The notes below the pieces were generated by a model that worked only from the letters and a program-made list of their open reading frames with translations, was not told the DNA's origin and did no database searches. Of a stretch of DNA of 64,000 bases, positions 1 through 9,814 are shown piece after piece. The translations under genes and the position numbers were made by a program. Numbering within the stretch: the first letter of the stretch is position 1; each line of letters starts with the position of its first letter. Origin of the DNA: Turritopsis dohrnii (lineage: Eukaryota; Cnidaria; Hydrozoa; Anthoathecata; Oceaniidae); the NCBI GenBank assembly GCA_027922465.2, contig BQMF02000028.1, positions 310,001 through 374,000 on the forward strand. Direction: 5' to 3'.

Positions 1-569
1 ATTATTTGTATTATATATTTTTATTTTTATTATTTTGATGTTTGGTGTGTTGTCTATCCCACGTTAAAAGTCTTTATTTAGTTTAGCTCCAGTGTTGAGT
101 TGAGTGTTTAATCTGCATTAACTTATAGTATTGGTTGATTTTATAGACTTTCCAATCAAAAACCTTTACAAATTTTATCATTGATTTTGTTTTTTTTATT
201 AATTATTTTTAGGATAAATGCGTACATGAATTTTTTTTTGTTTTTTGTTTTGTTTTTTATTATAATAATCCGCGATTGTGCATCCCACTTTTATTTTAGA
301 GAGTGATATATTTAACTAAATTTTACGTAGGATTTCCTATATTGTCCGCGTAAAGCCACATAGAGGCGAGAACGTTTTTTTCTCTGTAATGACGTCAGAT
401 TCTACTGTATCATTGATTTGACGTCAGCTTTTTTTATCAGTAATACAACAACTTTTATACGCTTACAGGGGATTTGAATAAAGGGATCATCTTCGAAATA
501 AAAATCGGTAAGAAATGTTTTGCCTGCATGTTGATCGTTGGCGGCGTGCGACGACGCCTTGGCGTCTAG
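1..569 (+). mobile_element. Helitron-family fragments
   Basis: No gene is visible here. The stretch around 210-230 resembles interior sequence of the Helitron further right (near 4651 and 4788). From about 256 the sequence resembles a Helitron 5' module: an ATTATAATAATCCGCG-like start followed by the ACTTTTATTTTAGAGAGTG motif at 289-307, which recurs in every related unit. The segment ends at 569 with CTAG, preceded by a small GC-rich hairpin (GGCGT/ACGCC, about 542-557), and the next unit begins with TC at 570. The exact left boundary is not visible, and the expected TC is not clean. Confidence 0.5.
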
Positions 570-3500
570 TCTTATTATACTAATTTGCTTTGTGTGTCAC
601 ACTTTTATTTTAGAGAGTGACATATTTGTTTTTTTTTCACGGTCAAATCCTTCTTATTTTTTCCCTTTTTGTCGTAAAACCACGCCAAGGCGAGGACACT
701 TTTTTTGATTTTCCGCGATTAGTATATGCTCCTCCGTTTTGTTATTTTTGGTTTTGGCAGTGGAAATCAGCCGAAAAACGTCTTTGGAGGAGTGCGAGCA
801 ATGCAATTGCTTCGTTCGAAATTTGTCAACGATCATTTCGTGAGCAAGAAACTTCGCGAAGAAGACGTGTTTCTTTTTGTAAACGAATATTTTAATTTCA
901 AATTTGATTGTTTTAGGCAGCAAATCGACGAAAGAACTGACGAAGAAACACAGGTTTGTATGCACGAAGGTATTGTTATTATTATAAAACGTTTTATTAT
1001 CGTTTGTTTACAATGAAAAATCATATTTAGACTAGTATCCCGGGTAAAAACTTTTTACCGAACTTAACTTTGAAAACATTAGGTCAAATGCACCATTCCT
1101 GTGGTACGTACGCGTCGCTCGCCACCCATGTTCAGTATGCGTTGTGTCAGAATTTAACTCGTGTAAAAGTTTCTTTTCAGGCATTAATTTGTTATTACAT
1201 TCAGAAGATTAAAAACAGAAACAAATAGCAACATGGCTCAGAATAATATATTCATACGCAGAAGAGAAGTAACTTTAATGTAAAAAAAAATGGCAATATA
1301 TAACACAGAACTGTTTACCCAGATATACGAAACCAAACAAATGTTAATTCAAAAGAAATTGATACCTTCCAACTTTTTCTTTTGTTCCAAAGTTACTACT
1401 CAACTGCAACCATTAATGAATTTTTGAAATGATATATAGTCTGTTCTTCCTAAAACCATCAACGTCATGATTAAAACCATGAGTTTCATTTCCTTATGCT
1501 TTTTTTTTATTACCTGAAAAAATAATACTTGAATTGTAATACCGAAAACCTAATCATGCTATACAACAACAACAAAAAAAAAAATGCAATTCAACTACGC
1601 ATTTATCCTAAAAACAATAACTCAAAACAACAAAACACCGTAATAATAATTGTAATACTGTAATACCGAAAACCTAATCATGCTATAAGAATTCTGAAAT
1701 AAACAACAAAAAATGAAATTCAACTACGCATTTATCCTTAAAACAAAAATTTACCCAGAAGATAAAAAGTCACAAATAAAATCATAATGCCAAACTTATA
1801 TATATACCCAGGTACGTAAACGATTACCATAACACAAAATAATGCATAAACATTTCATTGCATAGTAATAACTAACGAACTTCTTAAATACATAATCCAT
1901 TCACATCTACCTTATGAATAATAATTAAAAACACAAACGTAATGACAGAACTTATATATCCAAAAGAGTGTATAAAAAATTGAAAACAACCACATTTTTA
2001 ATCTGAGTTAAAATCTCCTCTGGCTAATTCACAACAGTTAAACAACCCTTTATTCTTATTTATCCAGCATACCAACTGTGTTATAACTAAATAGATTTAT
2101 ACTATTTTAACTTTAGCTGAACTTCAAACAAAACGGGATACCTTTCACTTCCAATTCACATGTTAGTAAACTGAACTGCTTTGATCATCTTCTGTAGGCA
2201 TTTTCAAACACTTCTCAACTTTTTACTTCTATATTCATACCTGTAAACAAATTACTAATACTTTATTTACTTTCCAGCACAAACATACATAGGTATTTAT
2301 AAAACACTTTCACTACCATTTTTTTTAAGTGAAATACATAAAATAAAACTGCTCTCTTCGTTTGGAAAAACTGCTAAACTTTCTGTATTTTCCAGTAGAT
2401 TTTGTACTTTTTGGCAGGCAGACAAAAGCATCAAGCATCGATATAATTAGATACAATAGATACAATCAGACAGCATAACACATTCCCCACTTCCACAGCG
2501 TCATGGAGAAATAAAAACATTCATAGCTGCAGGACCATTTTTAATGTAATAATAGCGCGCATTACCAAAACAAATTTCTCTCGTCTTCCTTTTGATCCAG
2601 CAGCATATACACATACTAAACGACAGAATAACTGAGACATCCACTCAAAGCTAAAGCAATTAATCTTTCAAAACTTAAAACCATTCCTTACTGTGTAAAT
2701 AAACATCAAACTGCATTTCTTCACTTCACTTTCTTCTGTATAGCGATATTTGATAACTAAAACGTAAACAAACATTTAAAAACCTGTTCTTTTATTAATC
2801 TAAAATATTAAACAAAAGTCTTATTGTTCTGCACAGCCAATTTTTCAAAACTCCACTGCACTTCTTCTGTATAAAAGTTTTATAATAATACCTTTTGTTC
2901 GTTCGATCTTTCTGCAGCTAATTTTTAAAAACTTCACTGCACTTCTTCTGTATATCTAAATATGATTTTTCAAACAACTATCTCACTTTTACACGTGCTA
3001 CCCGATAATAAAACGAATAAAACAATACCTTCGTGCATACAAACCTGTGTTTCTTCGTCAGTTCTTTCGTCGATTTGCTGCCTAAAACAATCAAATTTAA
3101 ATTAAAATATTCGTATACAAAAAGAAACACGTCTTCTTCGCGAAGTTTCTTGCTCACGAAATGATCGTTGACAAATTTCGAACGATTAACATTGCATTGC
3201 TTGCACTCCTCCAAAGACGTTTTTCGGCTGATTTCCACTGCGCAAACCAAAAATAACAAAACGGAGGAGCATATACTAATCGCGGAAAATCAAAAAAAGT
3301 GTCTATCGCCTCCGCGTGGCTTTACGACGAAAAGGGAAAAAATAAGAAGGTTTTGACCGTGAAAAAAAAACAAATATATCACTCTCTAAAATAAAAGTGG
3401 TATGCACAAATGCGAATTAGTATAATAAGATAATACAGAAGAAGTGCAGTGAAGTTTTTAAAGATTAGCTGCAGAAAGATCGAACGAACAAAAGGTATTA

Positions 3501-5407
3501 TTATAAAACTTTTATACAGAAGAAGTGCAGTGAAGGTTTTAAAAATTGGCTGTGCAGAACGATAAGACTTTTATTGTTTAATAATTTAGATTAATAAAAG
3601 AACAGGTTTTTAAATGTTTGTTTACGTTTTAGTTATCAAATACCGCTATACAGAAGAAAGTGCAGTGGAGAAATGCAGTTTCATGTTTATTTACACAGTA
3701 AGGAATGGTTTTAATTTAGTTTTGAAAGATTAATTGATTTAGCTTTGAGTGGATGTCTTAGTTATTCTGTCGTTTAGAATGTGTATATGCTGCTGGATGA
3801 AAAGGAAGCCGAGAGAAATTTGTTTTGGTAACGCGCGCTATTATTACATTAAAAATGGTCCTACAGCTATGAATGTTTTTATTTCTCATGACGCTGTGGA
3901 AGTGGGGAATGTGTTATGCTGTCTGATTGTATCTATTGTATCTAATTTATATCGATGCTTGATGCTTTTGTCTGCCTGCCAAAAAGTACAAAATCTACTG
4001 GAAAATACAGAAAGTTTAGCAGTTTTTCCAAACGAAGAGAGCAGTTTTATGTATTTCACTTAAAAAAAAAAATGGTAGCGAAAGTGTTTTATAAATACCT
4101 ATGTATGTTTGTGCTGGAAAGTATATAAAGTATTAGTAATTTGTTTATAGGTATGAATATAGAAGTAAAGAGTTTAGAAGTGTTTGAAAATGTCTACAGA
4201 AGATGATCAATGCTGTTTAGTTTACTAACATGTGAATTGGCAGTGAAAGGTATCCCATTTTGTTTAAAGTTCAGCTAAAGTTAAAATAGTATAAATCTAT
4301 TTAGTTATAACACAGTTGGTATGCTGGATAAATAAGAATAAAGGGTTGTTTAACTGTTGTGAATTAGCCAGAGGAGATTTTAACTCAGATTAAAAATGTG
4401 GTTGTTTTCAATTTTTTATAAACTCTTTAGATATATAAATTCTGTCATCACGTTTGTGTTTTTGATTATTATTCATAAGGTAGATGTGAATGGATTATGT
4501 ATTTAAGAAGTTCATTAGTTATTACTGTGCAATGAAATGTTTATGCATTATTTTGTGTTATGGTAATCGTTTACGTACCTGGGTATATATATAAGTTTGG
4601 CATTATGATTTTATTTGTGACTTTTTATCTTCTGGGTAAATTTTTGTTTTAAGGATAAATGCGTAGTTGAATTTCACTTTTTGTTGTTGTTGTTTATTTC
4701 AATATTCTTATAGCATGATTAGGTTTTCGGTATTACAGTATTACAATTACTATTACGGTGTTTTGTTGTTTTGAGTTATTGTTTTTAGGATAAATGCGTA
4801 GTTGAATTGCATTTTTTTTGTTGTTGTTGTTGTTGTTTATTTCAATATTCTTATAGCATGATTAGGTTTTCGGTATTACAATTCAAGTATTAATTTTTTA
4901 GGTAATAATAAAAAAAAGCATAAAGAAATGAAACTCATGGTTTTAATCATGATGTTGATGGTTTTGGGAAGAACAGACTATATATCGTTTCAAAAATTCA
5001 TTAATGGTTGCTGTATAATGTAACTTCCGCACGAAAGAAACACAGTTGGAAGGTATCAATTTGTTTTCAATTCACATTTTGTAATGTTATTCAATGTTTG
5101 GTTTCGTATGTCTGGGTAAACAGTTCTGTGCTATATATTGCCATTTTTTTTACATTAAAGTTACTTCTCTTCTGCGTATAAATATATTATTCTGAGCCAT
5201 GTTGCTATTTGTTTCTGTTTTTAATCTTCTGAATGTAATAACAAATTAATGCCTCAAAAGAAACTTTTATATACACGAGTTAAATTCTGTGACACAACGC
5301 ATACTGAACATGGGTGGCGAGTGACGCGTACGTACCACAGGAATGGCAGATTTGACCTAATGTTTTCAAAGTTAAGTTCGGTAAAAAGTTTTTACCCGGG
5401 ATACTAG
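570..5407 (+). mobile_element. Non-autonomous Helitron H1, split by an inverted sibling
   Basis: The unit starts with TCTTATTATACTAAT at 570 and ends with CTAG at 5404-5407. The 3' hairpin GGTAAAAAGTTTTTACC lies at 5380-5396, seven bases before CTAG. These are the classical Helitron ends. The element proper is 570-1031 plus 3431-5407 (about 2.44 kb); between them a second copy sits in the opposite orientation. Across the break the sequence reads ATCATATTTAGA then TAATACAGAAG, which matches the uninterrupted sibling. I see no Rep-helicase gene; the open frames at 617-1016 and 3749-4063 lie in repeat sequence and match nothing, so it is non-autonomous. Confidence 0.85.
1032..3430 (-). mobile_element. 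Non-autonomous Helitron H2, inserted into H1
   Basis: On the minus strand the unit begins TCTTATTATACTAATTCGC at 3430 and ends CTAG at 1035-1032, with hairpin GGTAAAAACTTTTTACC at 1043-1059. The plus-strand base on the left is A (1031) and on the right T (3431), the A^T insertion site expected of Helitrons. Its 2.4 kb matches H1 nearly end to end in reverse complement, so together they form a huge imperfect palindrome (for example 1034-1100 against 5340-5406, and 2850-2955 against 3430-3540). No coding capacity is recognised. Confidence 0.85.
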
Positions 5408-5964
5408 TCTTATATATAATAGCGAGTGTGTGTCACACTTTTATTTTAGAGAGTGATAAATTTTGTTGAATTTTAAGGTCAAAATCTTCTTAATCGTGGT
5501 CATGTTTTTCGTTAGGCCATGCGTTTTTTTACGATTATTATATAGTAGCAAGTGCCGTGACGTCAGTTTTTTAATCTATCACGGGGAATCATTGCATTGC
5601 ATCCCTAATCGAACGCGACGTTTTTGGGGAAACATCTCGAGAACCAATAGGGAAAACTGACGTTTTTTAGGGTCCGAGATACGGGTGATGGGGTGACACA
5701 AAATTTGGGCCTAAATTATTTTTGGTATTGCCACTATGACGTCATCAAAATCTTTAACCGACGTTATCTCTGTAACGGTTGGTCGTAGCGAAACGATCCC
5801 ATACACTTTTTTGATCAGTTCTTCGAGCTCTACAACATAGATACACTTTTGAGCTGCGATTCTATGATTTATTTTTTCGTCACGGGGTAGGTACACGGGA
5901 ATGGTGGATTTGACCTATTGTTTTCGAAGTTAAGTTTGGTAAAAATTTTTACCCGGGTTACTAG
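5408..5964 (+). mobile_element. Short Helitron unit H3 (tandem array 1 of 3)
   Basis: It starts TCTTATATATAATAGCG directly after the CTAG of H1 and ends CTAG at 5961-5964 with hairpin GGTAAAAATTTTTACC at 5938-5953. The 5' 120 bases resemble H1, but the interior differs (motif GAACGCGACGTTTTTGGGG at 5611). It is noncoding. Confidence 0.8.
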
Positions 5965-6490
5965 TCTTATATATAATAGCGAGTGTGTGTCACACTTTTA
6001 TTTTAGAGAGTGTTGTGTTTTTTCTAAACTTACGGTCAAAATCTTCTTAATCGTGGTCATTTTTTCGTTAGACCATTGATAATTGACGATTAGTATAATA
6101 GCACCCGGTGTGACGTCAGTTTTTTTATCTTATGTTATTGCATTGCATCCCCAATCGAACGCGACGTTTTTGGGGAAATATCTCGAGAACCAATAGGAAT
6201 AACTGACGTTTTTTAGGGTCCGCAATACGGGTGATGGGGTGACGCAACATTTGGGTCAAAATTTTATTTGGTACTGCGGATATGACGTCATTAAAATGTC
6301 TGATCGACGATATCTCTACAACGGTTGATCGTAGCGAAACGATCCCATACACTTTTTTGATCAGCTTTTCGAGCTCTACAACATGGTAACACTTTCCAGT
6401 CACGATTTTGTGATTTAATTTTTCATCACCTATTTTCGACACATCCTTTTCGAAATTATAGCCGTAAAAAACTTTTACGCGAGATACTAG
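5965..6490 (+). mobile_element. Short Helitron unit H4 (tandem array 2 of 3)
   Basis: It starts TCTTATATATAATAGCG and ends CTAG at 6487-6490 with hairpin CGTAAAA/TTTTACG at 6463-6479. The interior motif GAACGCGACG is at 6157, 546 bases after its H3 counterpart. It follows H3 with no base between the units. Confidence 0.8.
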
Positions 6491-7048
6491 TCTACTTATA
6501 CTAATCCGCGTGTGTGCATACCACTTTTATTTTAGAGAGTGTTGTGTTTTTTTGAAATTTACGGTCAAAATCTTCTTAATCGTGGTCATTTATTCGTTAG
6601 ACCATTGATAATTGACGATTAGTATAATAGCACGCGGCGTGACGTCAGTTATTTTTACCTTATCACGGGGGATTCATTGCATTGCATCCCCAATCGAACG
6701 CGACGTTTTTGGGGAAATATCTCGAGAACCAATAGGAATAACTGACGTTTTTGAGGGTCGGCGATAAGGGTGATGGGGTGACGCAACATTTGGGCCTAAA
6801 TTTCATTTGGTACTGCGGATATGACGTCATTAAAATCTTTGATCGACAATATCTCTGCAACGGTTGATCGTAGCGAAACGATCCCATACACTTTTTTGAT
6901 CAACTTTTCGAGCTCTACAACATGGGAACACTTTCCAGTCCCGATTCCTTGATTGAAATTTTAGTCAAGGGGTACACACAGGGGAACGCGTATTTCTGCA
7001 GATTCTTTTCGAAATTAAAGTCGTAAAAACTTTTCCGCGAGATACTAG
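6491..7048 (+). mobile_element. Short Helitron unit H5 (tandem array 3 of 3)
   Basis: It starts TCTACTTATACTAATCCGCG and ends CTAG at 7045-7048, followed by T. The hairpin near 7023-7037 is slightly degraded (CGTAAAAACTTTTCCG). The interior motif is at 6696, 539 bases after the H4 copy. Confidence 0.78.
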
Positions 7049-7734
7049 TTTGATAACTAAAACGTAACCAAACATTTAAATACAAATACACATACCTAAC
7101 TTGTTCTTTTATTAATCAAAAATAAAAGTTTTATAATAATACCTTTTGTTCGTTCAATCTTTCTGCAGCTAATTTCTAAAAACTTCACTGCACTTCTTCT
7201 GTATATCTAAATATGATTTTTCATTGTAAACAAACAACTCACTCACTTACATGTGCTACCGTGTTCTTTTATTAGTAAGAGTAAAAGGTTAGCAATAAAC
7301 ACGATAATAAAACGTTTTATAATAATAACAATACCTTCGTGCATACAAACCTGTGTTTCTTCGTCAGTTCTTTCGTCGATTTGCTGCCTAAAACAATCAA
7401 ATTAAAATTAAAATATTCGTATACAAAAAGGAACACGTCTTCTTCGCGAAGTTTCTTGCTCACGAAATGATCGTTGACAAATTTTGAACGAAGAAGATTG
7501 CATTGCTCGCACTCCTCCAAAGACGTTTTTCGGCTGATTTCCACTGCGCAAACCAAATAAACAAAACGGAGGAGCATATGCTAATCGCAGAAAATAAAAA
7601 AAAACGCTCTAGGCTCTGCGTGGCTTTACGACGAAAAGGGAAAAAATAAGAAGGATTTGTTGGTGAAAGAAAAACCAAATATATCACTCTCTAAAATAAA
7701 AGTGTGACACACAGCGCGGATTATTATAATAAGA
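7049..7734 (-). mobile_element. 5' part of a minus-strand Helitron (H6)
   Basis: On the minus strand it begins TCTTATTATAATAATCCGC at 7734, with A upstream. It is collinear with H2 (2745-3430), including the long shared segment at 7310-7620, and stops abruptly at 7049 where the H1-H5 array abuts. The junction reads A then TTTGATAAC, so the array could itself have inserted at an A^T site of H6; the missing 3' half is not in the window. It is noncoding. Confidence 0.7.
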
Positions 7735-7762
7735 TGTATATATATATAATATATATATATAT
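7735..7762. repeat. AT microsatellite
   Basis: A run of TA dinucleotides with two phase slips separates the Helitron cluster from the direct-repeat element on the right. Confidence 0.9.
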
Positions 7763-7925
7763 GAACTAAAAAGCCATCTTGATTATGTAGTATAAAATAT
7801 ATAAAAACGAAGAAGCTACATGTTGATGAACATGACGGGTTTCGGTAAAAACCTTTTTCAAACGTAAGATATAAAAAAATTATTACAAGCTTTTATAGTA
7901 AAAATAATTTGAAAATTCATTCAGT
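7762..7925 (+). repeat. Direct repeat 1, probable Penelope pseudo-LTR
   Basis: A segment of about 163 bases running from TGAACTAAAAAGCCATCTTG to AATTCATTCAG recurs nearly identically at 8317-8480. The two are in the same orientation about 390 bases apart. Their junction with a GIY-YIG-like coding tail suggests the terminal direct repeats (pseudo-LTRs) of a Penelope-like element. Confidence 0.6.
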
Positions 7926-8313
7926 CGTGAAATTTAATAAATAGTACCAAGAGAATTGTGTTATTCACAGTCCAGAAAAGAGGAAGATTTTTGTGTTAAT
8001 CACAGTCCAAAGAAAAAACAAAAAGTTATGATATCCAACGGTGGGTCGCTACGCCACAAAGCCCTCTCACGGCTCGTCTTTGATCGGAATATCGATGGTT
8101 CTGCCACAACCAAACGGTATACATTGAAAATTGTCCAACAAAAAATATGAATACGTGTTATTCACAGTCCAAAGAAAGAGGAAATAAAGTTATACTATCA
8201 ATACGACATCCAGGTGTAAAGCAATTTCGACACTTCCAAGATAACGACGCAATCCAGTTGACACAATCCGATAATTTAATAAGCTTTGTAATTATAGACA
8301 CATCGCGAAGAAT
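7926..8313. other. Spacer between the two direct repeats
   Basis: No gene is seen. It contains three copies of TTATTCACAGTCCAGAAA-like sequence (7962, 7999 with a mismatch, 8159) and a compact GC-richer block (8041-8095) with a potential hairpin AGCCCTCTCACGGCT. The block resembles no motif I can name with confidence. Confidence 0.5.
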
Positions 8314-8316
8314 ATA

Positions 8317-8480
8317 TATGAACTAAAAAGCCATCTTGATTATGTAGTTTAAAATATATAAAAACGAAGAAGCTACATGTTGATGAACGTGACGCGTTTC
8401 GGTAAAAACCTTTTTCAAACGTAAGATATAAAAAATTATTACAAGATTTTATAGTAAAAATAATTTGAAAATTCATTCAG
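8317..8480 (+). repeat. Direct repeat 2, probable Penelope pseudo-LTR
   Basis: Second copy of the 163-base repeat, differing from the first at only a few positions. It runs directly into the coding tail that starts at 8484. Confidence 0.6.
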
Positions 8481-8483
8481 GAG

Positions 8484-8639
8484 GACCATCATGGACGCGA
8501 GGAGTGGGATTTTAGACTTATCGACGAAGCAAGTAACCTACCCTCAGTTAGACATAGGGAGGATTTTTGGCAGGAAACTTTAGATACGTTTCTCCCTGAA
8601 GGCCTGAATGAGTGGGATGTTCCATTAGATTTTGGATAG
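8484..8639 (+). pseudogene. C-terminal tail of a Penelope-like GIY-YIG protein
   Basis: The frame from 8484 to the TAG at 8637-8639 encodes 52 residues including REDFWQETLDTFLPEGLN. That tail (R-x-x-FWQ-x-L-x-TF-P-x-GLN) is the characteristic end of GIY-YIG endonuclease modules attached to Penelope-like reverse transcriptases in animals. There is no start codon and no reverse transcriptase or GIY-YIG core upstream, so this is a heavily 5'-truncated copy. Its position immediately right of a 163-base direct repeat fits the unusual truncated-tandem structure of Penelope insertions. It could instead belong to another GIY-YIG retroelement; the family call is from the short motif only. Confidence 0.55.
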
Positions 8640-9814
8640 GTGCTTTCATTTGTTTTTAGTTTGTTTGATTTTATATTTAAGTTTTTATAATTTTCCTATA
8701 TATTATTTTGCCTTTTGGTTACAATAGATTGAGTATTCTCTGCGGGTTATTGATTTAACCTGATAGGCCTACTTGCATATAGTTACCCCCTATTTACTTT
8801 TGATCATTTTGACAACTGTAACCTAGTATATTCTCTAGTGTATATTTTATATAGGTTTCTGTGTTTTTGTTTTCTCTTATGGCCTTTAGAGAGAAGAGGC
8901 TGTAAGTGTTTGTTTTTTTTTTGTTTTTTGTTTTTTTAAATGTATTTTCACCGACCTCACTTACATACTTTTTTGTTTTGTTATTTTTCGGTTGCTTAAT
9001 ACTGTTATCATCTTTTAATTTGTAAATGACTCTATAGTTATATTTTAATGTTTCTAGCGAATTCCTTTATGTAGATATCTTTTTAATACACCTTGTTGAC
9101 TTCTTTACGCACGTTTCATTTGTTGTATATTTCACACAATTTCTTTACCCACTAATTTTATTCTATTTACTTCTATAGTTTTTTAACCCCCTTGTTAATT
9201 GTCATTTTTTAGTTCATTTGAATCACGTGAACTTACCATTATCCTCGTCTATTATTCTGTTGAAATCTATGTTTCCAGCATGTTTATTACACAAATATCT
9301 CCTTTAAACAGGCATGAGAGTTCTTCAGGAAATTTTCATCTGAGGTCCCAAAATTTTTTTTTCAGGAAACTTTCATTTCAGGATTGAAAATATTTTCTGC
9401 TACTCAATTCTGGTAAACCGTGTTAGCACCTAATTCGATTTATTCAGTATCCACTCTGAATCTCTGGAGTTAAGCACAGATTTCAACATTTTCTCCGTAG
9501 TTCCCTGCGGGTTCCCTCATTTCCCTCACAATGCCTATTTCTCTTATGTTGTGCTTTCATTTATTTTAGTTCCTCTTCCGCTTGCGGGTTTCAAGGGATT
9601 CCTGAGGGAACCCTCATTTCCTCAAGTTATTTTTTATACATCTTTGTGAGTTCCTCCTCCACCTGCGGGTTTTTAGGGTTTCTCTCAATTTATTTCTTTT
9701 GTATTTCAAAACCCTCAGGCGGGAAATATTAAGGTGGATATTTAGTTGAAATCTTTGGCTAAATGAATCTCTGATATATTTCTGTCATGACCTAGATACA
9801 TAAGAGTCCAACAA
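8640..9814. other. Noncoding stretch
   Basis: No gene is recognised. Between 9500 and 9720 the phrase CTGCGGGTT and fragments such as GAGGGAACCCTCATTTCC recur three times, a loose degenerate repeat. The rest is AT-rich with T runs. Confidence 0.6.

Noticed and set aside
617..1024. Overlapping open frames on both strands (and at 2978-3356, 7317-7687, 48197-48505)
   Set aside because: They recur only because the same noncoding Helitron module recurs; none resembles a known protein.
1032..5407. One long palindromic MITE with 2-kb arms
   Set aside because: The arms have separate TC and CTAG ends and the insert falls exactly between A and T of the other copy, so two Helitrons in opposite orientation explain the structure better.
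8041..8095. Hammerhead ribozyme
   Set aside because: A hairpin next to GACGA is present on the minus strand, but CUGANGA and GAAA core boxes are not intact. A covariance search would be decisive.
7762..8480. Miniature LTR retrotransposon (TRIM)
   Set aside because: The repeats begin TG and end near CA, but there is no primer-binding site or polypurine tract that I can see, and the attached GIY-YIG-like tail favours a Penelope-like element.
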